A stretch of 41,809 bases of DNA from an uncultured Bacteroidales bacterium (GCA_937906455.1 CALCYT010000010.1:1-41809), one strand, 5' to 3'; positions 7,363 to 16,667 are shown, numbered from the stretch's first letter. Made by a program: numbers and translations. The notes: a model not told the origin generated them from the sequence alone.

Positions 7363-8232
7363 CCTGTCTAATGTCGTTTTTATCAGTTTCTCGACGTAAG
7401 GATGATAGTCGGCCGAGAACTTCTCGGTGACACGGTTGGCTATCGCCACGCAGATGGTTAAGCAATTGTGCCCCAACATCTTACCAAGGCTGAACAATGC
7501 CGATGACTCCATCTCGAAGTTGCATACTTTCCATCCTTTGTATTCAAATCTCTCAATGTCGGGATTTATGCGCGGATATGTCAGCTCAAGCCGCAGCGAG
7601 CGTCCTTGCGGGCCGTAAAAGCCCGGTGATGTGGCTGTTATCCCTTGATGATAACCCTTGGCGAGACGCTCAAAAAGCTCGTCGGAGCTTTTCACCACAT
7701 ATGGCATCGGGAGGTCGGCGGGATAACGCATGTCGCGGATGAAAGCATCGGTCATCTCTTTGTCTATCACTTCGTTATGCTCTTTGTAAAAGTAGGCGAG
7801 ACCGTCAAGACCGATGGCGAAACGTGATGCCACATAACTGTCTTCAACCCCAATCTCAGGCTGAAGAGCGCCGCAGGTGCCGAGCCTCACCATGTTGAGC
7901 GAGCGATGCTCCGCCTTCGGCGTGCGTGTCTCGAAATCGATGTTGGCTACAGCGTCAAGCTCGTTGACGACAATGTCAATGTTGTCGGTGCCCATGCCGG
8001 TCGATAACACCGTGACACGCTTGCCTTTGTATGTGCCCGTGTGCGTCACAAGCTCGCGGTTCTGACGCTTGTATTCTATGGTGTCGAAAAAGCCGGAAAC
8101 CATGGCAACACGGTCGGGGTCACCAACTAAAATGATGTCGTCGGCAAGCATGTCAGGAAAGAGATTCAAATGATATATCGCGCCTTCCTTGTTGAAGACG
8201 AGCTGTGAGCCTGGTATGGGTCTGGTATTCAT
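7357..8232 (-). CDS. Nucleoside phosphorylase (uridine phosphorylase type)
   Basis: 291 residues from the ATG at 8230-8232 (MNTRPIPGSQ); a 12-codon upstream extension in the open frame looks non-coding. PNP/UDP family: phosphate-site ILVGDPDR, VTVLSTGMGTDN, RLGTCGAL, and the nucleoside-binding loop KVCNFEMESSALFSLG with the conserved Glu-Met-Glu. It splits nucleosides with phosphate into base and ribose-1-phosphate in the cytoplasm. The EMES block and GTCGAL fit the uridine phosphorylase side of the family, though substrate cannot be fixed by eye. Convergent with the nitrilase-fold gene, overlapping at 7357-7362. Fits the nucleoside/purine theme of the neighbourhood. Confidence 0.88.
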   Translation of the reverse strand: MNTRPIPGSQLVFNKEGAIYHLNLFPDMLADDIILVGDPDRVAMVSGFFDTIEYKRQNRELVTHTGTYKGKRVTVLSTGMGTDNIDIVVNELDAVANIDFETRTPKAEHRSLNMVRLGTCGALQPEIGVEDSYVASRFAIGLDGLAYFYKEHNEVIDKEMTDAFIRDMRYPADLPMPYVVKSSDELFERLAKGYHQGITATSPGFYGPQGRSLRLELTYPRINPDIERFEYKGWKVCNFEMESSALFSLGKMLGHNCLTICVAIANRVTEKFSADYHPYVEKLIKTTLDRL

Positions 8233-8301
8233 AGTCCAAATGTTAAAATTTTTTACAAAAATATGCAAAATTATGCAAGTTTAGTTAAAAAATGTTAAAA
8301 A

Positions 8302-8333
8302 TTGAAAACATAAAATATTAATGCTTATTTTTG
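8302..8333 (+). promoter_or_regulatory. Promoter for the cinA gene
   Basis: TTG (8302-8304), 21 bases, then TATTTTTG (8326-8333). A purine-rich AAGGAG site 8 bases before the ATG at 8373 is unusual here, where most genes lack Shine-Dalgarno sequences. Confidence 0.5.
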
Positions 8334-8372
8334 TAACGTTTTTATAGCAAAAATCTTGTAAGGAGTGTAAAA

Positions 8373-9635
8373 ATGAAAAGAGACAACGATTTTGTGAAGG
8401 CGAAAATCATATCGATAGGCGACGAGCTGTTGATAGGCCAAGTGGTTAACACTAATGCGGCTTGGATTGGTAATATATTGACAACCAATGGAATAGAGGT
8501 TGTTTCTACCTTGACGATCGGCGATGGCGAACAAGACATAATCGACGCTTTGGACGCTTGCTCCGACGTGGAGATAATTGCAATAACAGGCGGGCTGGGG
8601 CCTACCGCCGACGACATCACAAAGCCTACATTGTGCAAATATTTCGACACCGAACTGGAATTTTGCCAGGACGCATACGACAACGTGATGAGTATCTTTG
8701 CGAGACGGGGTTTCCCTATGACCGAGCGTAACCGCGGACAGGCGTATGTCCCGAAGGCGTGTAAATATATCCCAAACCGTTATGGCACAGCACCTTGCAT
8801 GTGGTTCGAGAAAGGTAAATCGGTGTATATCTCCATGCCTGGCGTGCCTTTCGAGATGAAAAACGTGTTCCAACAGGAAATCTTACCGAGGTTGCTCGAA
8901 CATTTCAATGTGACACCTTATATTAATAGGGTGGTGATGACCACGGGGGTGGGCGAGTCGTTCCTCGCTGATGCTATCCAAGAATGGGAAAACGCGCTGC
9001 CTGACTTCCTCTCGTTGGCTTATCTGCCACAATATGGCATCGTGCGTCTGCGTCTCGAAGGCCGTCATCCTGACCGTGAATTTTTGCGTCAAACCATTGA
9101 TAATGAAATTGATAAGTTGGAAAAAATCATTGGAGAATATATTTTCGGCTACGACGACAAGCCTATTGCCGAGGTGGTGCTGGAGATGCTTAAGGCATCG
9201 GGAATGACTCTCGCGACGGCTGAGAGCTGCACGGGCGGCACCATAGCCAAGATGCTCACTGCAATACCGGGTAGCTCGGAGGTGTTCAAAGGCACCGTGG
9301 TGTCGTACGCTACCGCGGTGAAAGAGGAAGTGCTGGGCGTCAATAATGATGATGTGGAGAGGTATTCGGTTGTGAGTCAACAAGTTGCGGAACAAATGGC
9401 AACGGGAGTGAAGGCGTTGCTTAAAACAGATTACGCTGTGGCGACAACGGGAGTGGCAGGACCGGGCGGCGGCACAGAGGAAAACCCAGTCGGCACAGTG
9501 TGGATAGCAGTGGCTGACCCTGTTGGAGTGTCGTCGAAGAAGTATAACTTCGGAAAAGATAGGGAAAACAATATCGAGAGAGCGGCCATCTCTGCCCTCG
9601 AAATGTTGAGAAATATAGTTAAAAACAATCGCTAA
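8373..9635 (+). CDS. cinA: CinA family protein, nicotinamide-nucleotide amidase
   Basis: 420 residues with the full two-domain CinA layout. The N-terminal MoCF-biosynthesis-like domain (about 10-175) has IISIGDELLIGQVVNTN and the GGLGPTADD loop at 73-81; the C-terminal PncC domain (about 263-415) has ATAESCTGG at 281-289 and TTGVAGPGG. PncC deamidates NMN to nicotinic acid mononucleotide in the pyridine-nucleotide salvage cycle; the N-domain has ADP-ribose pyrophosphatase activity in other CinA proteins. Length is typical. Start fixed by an AAGGAG Shine-Dalgarno site. An 11-bp gap separates it from the GldB-like gene downstream. Confidence 0.94.
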   Translation: MKRDNDFVKAKIISIGDELLIGQVVNTNAAWIGNILTTNGIEVVSTLTIGDGEQDIIDALDACSDVEIIAITGGLGPTADDITKPTLCKYFDTELEFCQDAYDNVMSIFARRGFPMTERNRGQAYVPKACKYIPNRYGTAPCMWFEKGKSVYISMPGVPFEMKNVFQQEILPRLLEHFNVTPYINRVVMTTGVGESFLADAIQEWENALPDFLSLAYLPQYGIVRLRLEGRHPDREFLRQTIDNEIDKLEKIIGEYIFGYDDKPIAEVVLEMLKASGMTLATAESCTGGTIAKMLTAIPGSSEVFKGTVVSYATAVKEEVLGVNNDDVERYSVVSQQVAEQMATGVKALLKTDYAVATTGVAGPGGGTEENPVGTVWIAVADPVGVSSKKYNFGKDRENNIERAAISALEMLRNIVKNNR

Positions 9636-9646
9636 ACGACACCATC

Positions 9647-10681
9647 ATGACACAGAAACAATATAATAACAAAGTAAGGATAACCCTCTCTGCTCTCTAC
9701 TCTCTACTCCTTACTCTAATCATACTTTCTTGCACAAAATCAGCCGGTTACAAGAAAAAACTCGATGTGCCTTATCATAAATTGGAGCCGCAGACAGTGG
9801 AAATTGTCGAGCTTAACAATATGCTCTTTGCCCTCGATACAGACAACTTCTTGGAAGAATACAGGGCCTTGCTGCCAAAATATCCGGAGGTTTTTTATGA
9901 AAATCCGAGCGATGAGGATATAAATTATATGAAAGAGTTCGTTTCCGATACTTTCCTGATGAGAATCAATGAGTTAGTGAATGAGACATATCCCGATATC
10001 GCTGTCGTCGCCGATGAGGTGAAAGACGTTTATCAGCATTTTAAATATTATTTCCCCGATTGGGACGCGCCTCGCACTTTCGCCTATGTCGCCGGAGTGT
10101 ATTACAACCGGCCAATCAACATTGAAAGGGAAAGCGTCATGATTGCTCTTGATTTTTACTTGAGTAACAAGGACTTGGTTTATGACAGGATGGGCCTGCC
10201 ACGATATATGTCGCGACGTTGCCGGCCATTTTCGTTGAAAAGGGACTTGGCGGAAGGCTTTTATTACAAATGCCGTGGCAATAGCGTCAACCAGAAAAGC
10301 GTGATAGCCGAGATGATTGAACAAGGTAAGAAATTCTACTTCATAGAGGCACTAAGCCCTTCCTCGCCCGACTCGGTGATTCTCGGTTTTTCGGCTCCTC
10401 AAATGGATTGGGCTGCCGACAACGAAGGCCAGGTGTGGGCTACTGTGGTTGGTAATAACATGTTGTTTTCCAATAATTTAGACTATAGACGCCTGCTGTT
10501 CAACGATGGACCGTTCACATCGGCATTCGGCAACGAAGCACCGGCCCGCCTCGGCGATTTCCTCGGCCTGCAAATCGTGCGCTCTTTTATGTCGAATAAC
10601 GATGAGACACTTACTACATTATTGAAAATCACTGATTATCAAGATGTTTTAGAACGCTCAAGATACAAACCGCGAAAATAA
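9647..10681 (+). CDS. GldB-like gliding-motility-family lipoprotein
   Basis: 344 residues. A long hydrophobic leader ends in the lipobox LIILSC, so C29 should be lipidated. The mature part shows blocks of the GldB family: PRTFAYVAGVYYNRPI, ALDFYLSNKDLVYDRMGLP, MDWAADNEGQVWATVV and LGDFLGLQIVRSFM. GldB is essential for gliding and linked to type IX secretion in Flavobacterium; homologues in non-gliding Bacteroidales have no proven role, so only the family is claimed. The leader is encoded by a 7-bp tandem array (9686-9720), so a change in repeat number would shift the frame. Probably cotranscribed with cinA. Confidence 0.78.
   Translation: MTQKQYNNKVRITLSALYSLLLTLIILSCTKSAGYKKKLDVPYHKLEPQTVEIVELNNMLFALDTDNFLEEYRALLPKYPEVFYENPSDEDINYMKEFVSDTFLMRINELVNETYPDIAVVADEVKDVYQHFKYYFPDWDAPRTFAYVAGVYYNRPINIERESVMIALDFYLSNKDLVYDRMGLPRYMSRRCRPFSLKRDLAEGFYYKCRGNSVNQKSVIAEMIEQGKKFYFIEALSPSSPDSVILGFSAPQMDWAADNEGQVWATVVGNNMLFSNNLDYRRLLFNDGPFTSAFGNEAPARLGDFLGLQIVRSFMSNNDETLTTLLKITDYQDVLERSRYKPRK
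9686..9720 (+). repeat. Heptamer tandem array inside the GldB-like signal peptide
   Basis: Units CTCTCTG, CTCTCTA, CTCTCTA, CTCCTTA, CTCTAAT. It is coding (SALYSLLLTLI), and since 7 is not a multiple of 3 a gain or loss of one unit would frameshift the gene. Confidence 0.65.
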
Positions 10682-10712
10682 TGTGTTAAAAGAGAAAAGC
10701 CGCTTAGCCGAG

Positions 10713-10728
10713 ATGACGCATACGTCAT
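10713..10728. repeat. Short inverted repeat upstream of comM
   Basis: ATGACG, four-base spacer, CGTCAT, in the 118-bp gap before the YifB/ComM gene. It could be an operator, a small hairpin, or a decayed end of the GTCATTTCGA-ended element found elsewhere in the window. No clear promoter box was seen in this gap. Confidence 0.35.
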
Positions 10729-10799
10729 TTTGACGATTGACGACGAACTTTTAGCCCAAAATAATGAATTTATAAACTTTTTAACTAAAAACTGAAATT

Positions 10800-12332
10800 A
10801 TGTTAGTCAAGACTTTTGGCAGTGCTTTGAACGGCATCGATGCCATTACCGTAACAATTGAGGTCAATATTGACCGTGGAGTACAGTTTTTCCTTGTGGG
10901 TCTGCCCGACAGTGCCGTGAAAGAGAGTCAGCAACGTATTGAATCGGCATTGAATAACAACGGGTTAAAGTATCCGAAACGAAAAATCACCATCAATATG
11001 GCACCTGCCGACATCCGTAAGGAAGGCTCAAGCTACGACTTGCCTTTGGCGATAGCTATTCTTGCCGCGTCGGAACAGGTGAACGTCGATTTGCTCGACA
11101 AATACATCATCATGGGAGAGCTGTCGCTCGACGGCGGCATCAACCCCATCAAAGGGGCGTTGCCTATTGCAATCAAGGCGTCGGAAGAGGGCTTCAAAGG
11201 CGTGATAGTGCCTAAAGCTAACGCCAACGAGGCGGCGGTGGTGGAGGATATCGAGGTGTATGGCGTCGAGAACATCATGGATGTCATCAACTTTTTCAAT
11301 GGATTCCATCATCTGGAACCTACAAAACTCAACCTCGCGGAAGAGGAAAATGTTGATGTCTATGACTTTGATTTCTCGGATGTGAGAGGTCAGGAAAACA
11401 TAAAACGCGCCCTGGAGGTGGCGGCGGCAGGCTCTCATAACGTCATCTTGATAGGTCCTCCCGGAAGCGGTAAGACGATGTTAGCCAAACGCTTGCCTAC
11501 GATTCTTCCCCCTATGACGCTGAAAGAGTCGCTTGAGACTACTAAGATTCATTCCGTTGTGGGCATGCTGGGGCATGGCGTCTCGCTGATGCGCACACGA
11601 CCTTTCAGAAACCCGCATCATACCACGTCGTACGTGGGCCTCGTGGGTGGCGGCACTTATCCGCAGCCGGGCGAGATATCTCTCGCCCACAACGGAGTGC
11701 TGTTTCTGGATGAGCTGCCTGAGTTTAGACGACAGGTCCTTGAAGTGCTGCGACAACCTATGGAAGACCGTATGGTGACCATCGCCCGCGCCAAGCAAAC
11801 AGTGGAGTTCCCGGCTAATTTTATGCTCGTGGCGGCAATGAACCCTTGCCCATGCGGATATTATAACCACCCGACAAAGGAATGCACGTGCAAACCCGGA
11901 CAGGTGGAGACGTATCTCTCAAGGATTTCGGGACCGTTGCTCGACCGTATCGACCTGCATATTGAGACGTTCCCTCTCTCATACGATGAGCTGGCGCAAA
12001 AACAAACAGGGGAGAGGAGCGCCGACGTGCGCGAACGCGTGGTGAAAGCCCGCATGATACAGGTGCAACGCTTCTCATCAGTGCCTGGAATACATTGCAA
12101 CGCCCAAATGACCGCAAAAATGATTCAAAAATATTGCGCTCTCGACGAACAATGCGGAATGCTGCTGAAAAACGCCATGGAACGACTCGGACTCTCGGCA
12201 CGCGCCAGAGATAGAATACTTAAAGTGTCACGCACTATCGCCGACTTGGCCGGATCTGAAATCATACAACCTGAACATCTCGCGGAAGCTATACAATATC
12301 GTAGCCTCGATAGAGATAACTGGGGAAAATGA
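10800..12332 (+). CDS. comM: YifB/ComM family Mg-chelatase-like AAA ATPase
   Basis: 510 residues with the ComM layout: N-terminal ChlI-type domain (about 20-140, including FLVGLPDSAVKESQQRI), the AAA core with Walker A GPPGSGKT at 219-226 and Walker B LFLDE at 301-305, sensor region AAMNPCPCGYY, and the C-terminal Mg-chelatase helical domain (LSARARDRILKVSRTIADL). ComM is a hexameric helicase that promotes branch migration during natural transformation in Vibrio; Bacteroidetes homologues are little studied. Length typical. It converges on the TonB-dependent receptor gene with only 9 bp between stops and no terminator hairpin visible there. Confidence 0.9.
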   Translation: MLVKTFGSALNGIDAITVTIEVNIDRGVQFFLVGLPDSAVKESQQRIESALNNNGLKYPKRKITINMAPADIRKEGSSYDLPLAIAILAASEQVNVDLLDKYIIMGELSLDGGINPIKGALPIAIKASEEGFKGVIVPKANANEAAVVEDIEVYGVENIMDVINFFNGFHHLEPTKLNLAEEENVDVYDFDFSDVRGQENIKRALEVAAAGSHNVILIGPPGSGKTMLAKRLPTILPPMTLKESLETTKIHSVVGMLGHGVSLMRTRPFRNPHHTTSYVGLVGGGTYPQPGEISLAHNGVLFLDELPEFRRQVLEVLRQPMEDRMVTIARAKQTVEFPANFMLVAAMNPCPCGYYNHPTKECTCKPGQVETYLSRISGPLLDRIDLHIETFPLSYDELAQKQTGERSADVRERVVKARMIQVQRFSSVPGIHCNAQMTAKMIQKYCALDEQCGMLLKNAMERLGLSARARDRILKVSRTIADLAGSEIIQPEHLAEAIQYRSLDRDNWGK

Positions 12333-12341
12333 TGGTCAACC

Positions 12342-14864
12342 CTAAAACTCAACGATGAGCTTTAAGTTTAACTGTCTGTTAGTCAGATAGTTAGGGACGG
12401 CGTACTGGATGTTGTACACATCGGTGACCCACATGTAAGAGCTGACGTTGTTGACGCCAAGAAGGTTGAACACCTCAAGGCTGAGCCAGCAATTACGTAT
12501 GTAATTCAAAGGGTTACGAGGGTTCCTGAACGATGTGGCATCGCTGATGAGCTGCTTGCTGAAGCCTATATCAACGCGACGGTAGGCCGTCATCCTGCTT
12601 TTCTGCTGATAACGCTGCGCCTCCGAAGGCCCAAACGGTAGCCCCGTCCCGAAAATGAGCTTCAGATTCACCTTAAACGAAGGTATCATCGGCAGATAAT
12701 CCTGGAAGAAGATGGCGAAGTTGATGCGCTGGTCGGAAGGACGCGGGATGCCCGAGATGATGGTGTCGCGCACATAGACGGCACCGTCGTTGACATCGCT
12801 CTGCGATAGGATATTGCCGCTGGCGTCAATGAAATACTGAATGTTTTCGGTGGTTCTCATAATCGACATCGATGCCCAGCTCTCGATGCCCTTCACAAAC
12901 TCACCGTTGATTTTCATGTCCAAACCATAGGCGTGTCCCGTGGCTTTCTGGTCGGCGTAATACCTTATCCTGATGTTGTCCACCTCGTAGGGGATGACGT
13001 CTTTGAGATATTTGTAGTAAATCTCGCTGGTGAGAATGAACGGACGCTCCCAAGCCATGAACTTGTATTCGTGACCAAGCACCACCTGATACGACTTCTG
13101 CACCGAGGCCTGTTCTTTGCTGACAAGACTGCCGTCGAACATACGCAACTCCCTGTAAAACGGGGGCTGTACATATACTCCGCCGGATAAGCGGAACGTC
13201 ATGTCATCATGCTTATGCGGCTGCACGGCTATGCCTACACGCGGACTGACGTTCACCGAGCCGGCGTAACCCCAATAATTGGCGCGTAATCCCGCTGTCA
13301 ACACCCAGATGTCTCCTTTCTCACTCTCAAGCTGCCATGAGTTCTGTATGTAACCGTCGAAGTTGTTGATTTGTAATTCGTTATGACCTTTTGCCACGTT
13401 TTTAAGCTCCAACGGCGTCTGCATCGGGTTGTTGGGATTCAAAATGGAGTCAACGCTGTGCGGCTGCGTGTATCCCGCAGAATCCACCATGTCCCACTCG
13501 TTGATGATGTCGTCAAAAAGCTGATGCTGATAGCGCAACCCCCATTTCAAGATGTTGTCACCATATTTGTATGCTCCCTTGTGGTCGATGTTGAAAACCC
13601 TTGAGTAAAAAGAGTTTCTCGCATGTTCAATATACGTTCCAACTCCTTGATTGTTAATGACATCGCCCTGCTCCTCGCTGCCGGGATTCGTCTCAAGCAA
13701 ACCAATCCAATACTGCCCCTGTATGTCGTATGTCTCCGATTCCACCGCTGAATATGCAGAGCCTATGAGCTTAAGGCTTAAGTCTTCATTTGGACTGAAA
13801 TTCAATGATATAGCACCCAAACCGGTGGTGTATTTGCTGAGTTCCTGACCGTCGAAATATATTTTCAAACGATATGATGCCTGTAGGTTGCCAAAGTCGG
13901 TCTGACGTGTCGTCGGAACCATGAGATAGCTGTTTCTTGAATAATATCCTAAGGCGGTTATCATCAGTCTGGAAGACATATTGTATGTTATAAGTCCTTG
14001 AACATCAGCGAAGTTTGGCTTATAATCGCCTTTAGTGTCCATCGCGCCGAGCAGATATTGTGTGTTTTTGTATCGTGCCCCGATGAGATAACTCATTTTG
14101 CCTCCCAATGCCATGCCCTCGGTGTGTGCGTCGGCACCTAACAGGCTGAGCGTCAACGAACTTGCCGCCATCACGGGTTTTTTATATGTGATGTCGAGCA
14201 CCGACGAGAGCTTGTCGCCGTATTCCGCTGAGAAGCCTCCGGCGGAGAAATCGATGTTGGAGATGAGGCGCGAGTTGATGAAACTGAGGCCTTCCTGCTG
14301 CCCGGAGCCCACCAAAAACGGTTTGTAAATCTCTATCCCGTTGACGTAGATGAGGTTCTCGTCGAAGTTGCCGCCACGCACGTTGTATTGCGAGCTTAAC
14401 TCGTTGGTGGAACTTACGCCCGCAAGTGTCTTCACCATGTCCTCCACACCTCCTGCGCCAGCCGACGGCAACAACACCGTTTCTCTCGCGTCAAGCCTCG
14501 TGATTGTTGATGATTTGATGGATTGGTCTTGCACCGTCATCTCAGGCAACATGGTCGAAACAACATGCATGGTGACGTCATGTTTGCGCAGCTCCCCGGG
14601 TCGCAGACTCACATCCGTCCTGATTTCCTCGTATCCAACAAACGAAAACACCACTCTTGTCATGGTGTCGGCCGGCAACGTCAGGCTGTAGCCGCCGTGA
14701 GCATCGGAGACAACACCATATTTCGTGTTTTGCACCGCCACGTTGACAAACTCCAACGCCTTGCCGCTGTCATCGGTGATTTTTCCATATAAAACACCCT
14801 CCGGCTTCTGCCCTAAGACAAAAACAGGAAACGATAACAATATGAAAAGTAGCAGTTTTTTCAT
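12342..14864 (-). CDS. TonB-dependent outer-membrane receptor with carboxypeptidase-like N-terminal domain
   Basis: 840 residues. Signal peptide to about 18 (VFVLGQ), CarboxypepD_reg-like beta-sandwich about 24-105 (GKITDDSGKALEFVNVAVQ, VVFSFVGYEE), plug about 110-230 (NVRGGNFDENLIYVNGIEI, FSAEYGDKLSSVLDI), then a 22-strand barrel ending LNLKLIVEF. Such receptors import ligands with TonB/ExbBD energy. No SusD partner, regulator or enzyme lies next to it, so it is not part of a typical polysaccharide locus; ligand unknown. The 151-bp gap upstream, to the L28 gene, holds the L28 terminator and no -7 box that I could recognise. Confidence 0.9.
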   Translation of the reverse strand: MKKLLLFILLSFPVFVLGQKPEGVLYGKITDDSGKALEFVNVAVQNTKYGVVSDAHGGYSLTLPADTMTRVVFSFVGYEEIRTDVSLRPGELRKHDVTMHVVSTMLPEMTVQDQSIKSSTITRLDARETVLLPSAGAGGVEDMVKTLAGVSSTNELSSQYNVRGGNFDENLIYVNGIEIYKPFLVGSGQQEGLSFINSRLISNIDFSAGGFSAEYGDKLSSVLDITYKKPVMAASSLTLSLLGADAHTEGMALGGKMSYLIGARYKNTQYLLGAMDTKGDYKPNFADVQGLITYNMSSRLMITALGYYSRNSYLMVPTTRQTDFGNLQASYRLKIYFDGQELSKYTTGLGAISLNFSPNEDLSLKLIGSAYSAVESETYDIQGQYWIGLLETNPGSEEQGDVINNQGVGTYIEHARNSFYSRVFNIDHKGAYKYGDNILKWGLRYQHQLFDDIINEWDMVDSAGYTQPHSVDSILNPNNPMQTPLELKNVAKGHNELQINNFDGYIQNSWQLESEKGDIWVLTAGLRANYWGYAGSVNVSPRVGIAVQPHKHDDMTFRLSGGVYVQPPFYRELRMFDGSLVSKEQASVQKSYQVVLGHEYKFMAWERPFILTSEIYYKYLKDVIPYEVDNIRIRYYADQKATGHAYGLDMKINGEFVKGIESWASMSIMRTTENIQYFIDASGNILSQSDVNDGAVYVRDTIISGIPRPSDQRINFAIFFQDYLPMIPSFKVNLKLIFGTGLPFGPSEAQRYQQKSRMTAYRRVDIGFSKQLISDATSFRNPRNPLNYIRNCWLSLEVFNLLGVNNVSSYMWVTDVYNIQYAVPNYLTNRQLNLKLIVEF

Positions 14865-14967
14865 GATGTTGCCGTCGCTTCAAGCGATTTTGAACGCCAA
14901 ACGCAAGTTTTCTCCGCTCTCTGCCCGAACCGACGTGTTATTAACGATTGTTTTGCGATTTTATTAT

Positions 14968-14995
14968 AAAAAAAGCCGTCTGTTTGGGACGGCTT
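14968..14995 (-). terminator. Rho-independent terminator of rpmB
   Basis: Minus strand AAGCCGTC (14988-14995), 7-base loop, GACGGCTT (14973-14980), followed by a run of T's. It ends the rpmB transcript 20 bp after the stop. Confidence 0.8.
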
Positions 14996-15015
14996 CTTTC
15001 CATAATAGTCATATC

Positions 15016-15258
15016 TTACCAGCGGTTGAGGTTACCATCCTTCGCTGCGTCAACCATTGCCTGATAAACGCCCTTCTTGTCGATGGTGCGCAAACCTGCC
15101 GCGGAAACCTTCAAAACCACCCATTCATCCCACTCAGGAACATAAAATCTCTTGATCTTCAAGTTGGGCTTGAACGTTCTCTTGGTCTTTTTGTTTGAGT
15201 GTGAAACGTTGTTTCCACTGATGACTTTCTTACCTGTAATCTGACAAACTCTTGACAT
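15016..15258 (-). CDS. rpmB: 50S ribosomal protein L28
   Basis: 80 residues beginning MSRVCQITGKKVISGNNVSH, with KKTKRTFKPNLKIKRFYVP and the VSAAGLRTIDKKG block, all typical of L28 in the large ribosomal subunit. Length is typical of Bacteroidetes L28. In many Bacteroidetes rpmB is followed by rpmG (L33) and a DUF4295 gene; here a terminator follows at once, so L33 must be encoded elsewhere or rearranged. A -7 box (15305-15312, minus) lies about 50 bp upstream. Confidence 0.96.
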   Translation of the reverse strand: MSRVCQITGKKVISGNNVSHSNKKTKRTFKPNLKIKRFYVPEWDEWVVLKVSAAGLRTIDKKGVYQAMVDAAKDGNLNRW

Positions 15259-15304
15259 TTTTCTTCTATTTTATTGTTCTTATTTCCTCTTACAAAACGG
15301 ACTG

Positions 15305-15312
15305 CAAAAATA
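15305..15312 (-). promoter_or_regulatory. -7 box for rpmB
   Basis: Minus-strand TATTTTTG, 47-54 bp before the L28 start codon. The rest of the 287-bp gap between rpmB and the aminotransferase gene is filled by a palindromic repeat element and the divergent promoter. Confidence 0.45.
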
Positions 15313-15360
15313 CAATTTTTTTTGATACGAAATAATTTTTTTAAAAAATTAATTTCCGAT

Positions 15361-15469
15361 GTCATTTCGAGCTTGTCAGAAAATCTCTGACATGCAAATA
15401 ATCCGAATCAATTGATTGTATGAGATTTCCCCGTTCCGTTCCGTTTCATCACACTCCAGTCGAAATGAC
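15361..15469 (-). repeat. Palindrome-ended intergenic element, copy A
   Basis: 109 bp bounded by GTCATTTCGA and its exact reverse complement TCGAAATGAC. Read on the minus strand it aligns along its full length with copy C (35357-35465, also 109 bp), sharing a CAATCAATTGATTCGGATTA core and GTCAGAGATTTT. No coding capacity. It looks like a MITE or REP-like element, placed between divergent genes. Confidence 0.85.
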
Positions 15470-15517
15470 TATTTCTGAAAAAATGAATTTTTTTATAATT
15501 TTTTTTGAAATATTTTA

Positions 15518-15525
15518 TATCTTTG
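15518..15525 (+). promoter_or_regulatory. -7 box for the DegT-type aminotransferase gene
   Basis: TATCTTTG, 21-28 bp before the ATG at 15546, downstream of repeat copy A. No good -33 element at the usual spacing. Confidence 0.45.
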
Positions 15526-15545
15526 CGGTTTAAAAATTTAAAATT

Positions 15546-16667
15546 ATGAAAATTCCAATGGTTGACCTCGTAGGTCAATACAACAAAATCAAGACGGAAG
15601 TCGATGCTTCCCTACAGCAGATTCTCTCCACCGGCGGCTTTATCGGCGGTCCTTTTGTCCAAAAATTTCAAGAAGATTTGCAGGAATATCTCAATGTAAA
15701 GCATGTGATACCTTGCGCTAACGGCACCGACGCCCTGCAGGTCGCCATGATGAGTCTCGGACTCAAGCCCGGCGATGAGGTCATCACGACGTCGTTCACC
15801 TTCATCGCTACCGCTGAAGTGGTGGCTCTGCTGCGTCTCACCCCGGTGGTGGTGGATGTCGATATGGAAACTTATTGCATTGACCCTGAGTCAGTTGAGC
15901 GCGCCATCACTCCGCGTACCAAAGCGATAGTGCCGGTGCATCTCTTCGGCCAATGCGCCAATATGGACGCCATCATGGACATCGCGAGACGCCATAACCT
16001 ATATGTTGTTGAAGACAATGCTCAGGCTATCGGTGCTCATTACACTTTTAAAGACGGCACCGTGAAAAAGTCAGGCACCATAGGCGATATCGGCTGCACT
16101 TCGTTCTTCCCCTCAAAGAACCTCGGCTGCTATGGAGACGGCGGCGCTATCTTTACTAACGACGACAATCTCGCCGAGATGATACGTGTGGTCGTCAACC
16201 ACGGAATGAAAGTGCGTTATTATCATGATTATGTGGGAGTTAACTCCCGCCTCGACGCTATCCAGGCGGCTGTGCTCGACATCAAGCTTAAACATCTCGA
16301 CGAATATATCAAGGCTCGCCAATACGCGGCGGCTTATTATGACAAGGCCTTCGCACAAACCGATAAGATTGTGACTCCAAAGACAGCCCCGTTCACCGAC
16401 CATGTGTATCATCAATATGTGGTGGTTCTCAAGGACTTAGACCGTGCCAAGGTGATGGAGCATCTGCAATCGAAAGGTATAGCCTGCGCCATTTACTATC
16501 CGGTGGCACTTCACATGCAGAAGGCATACGCCGACCCGCGCTACAAGAAAGGCGACTTCCCCGTGTGCGAGTACCTCTGCGACCATGTGATGGCATTGCC
16601 AATACATACGGAGTTTACCGACGAGCAACTTAAATACGTCACCGACACAGTGCTGGAAATGTGCTAA
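15546..16667 (+). CDS. DegT/DnrJ/EryC1/StrS family sugar aminotransferase
   Basis: 373-residue PLP enzyme that transfers an amino group (usually from glutamate) to a keto sugar nucleotide. Seen: N-terminal IPMVDLVGQYNKIK, substrate loop CANGTDALQVAM (57-68), VEDNAQAIGA with the PLP-binding Asp at 157, and the Schiff-base Lys191 in SFFPSKNLGCYGDGG. The MVDL start and PSKNLGCYGDGG block resemble WbpE/WlbC-type enzymes making 3-amino sugars for surface glycans, but substrate is not provable by eye. It stands alone: no other nucleotide-sugar or glycosyltransferase gene is near, which is unusual for this family. Confidence 0.9.
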   Translation: MKIPMVDLVGQYNKIKTEVDASLQQILSTGGFIGGPFVQKFQEDLQEYLNVKHVIPCANGTDALQVAMMSLGLKPGDEVITTSFTFIATAEVVALLRLTPVVVDVDMETYCIDPESVERAITPRTKAIVPVHLFGQCANMDAIMDIARRHNLYVVEDNAQAIGAHYTFKDGTVKKSGTIGDIGCTSFFPSKNLGCYGDGGAIFTNDDNLAEMIRVVVNHGMKVRYYHDYVGVNSRLDAIQAAVLDIKLKHLDEYIKARQYAAAYYDKAFAQTDKIVTPKTAPFTDHVYHQYVVVLKDLDRAKVMEHLQSKGIACAIYYPVALHMQKAYADPRYKKGDFPVCEYLCDHVMALPIHTEFTDEQLKYVTDTVLEMC

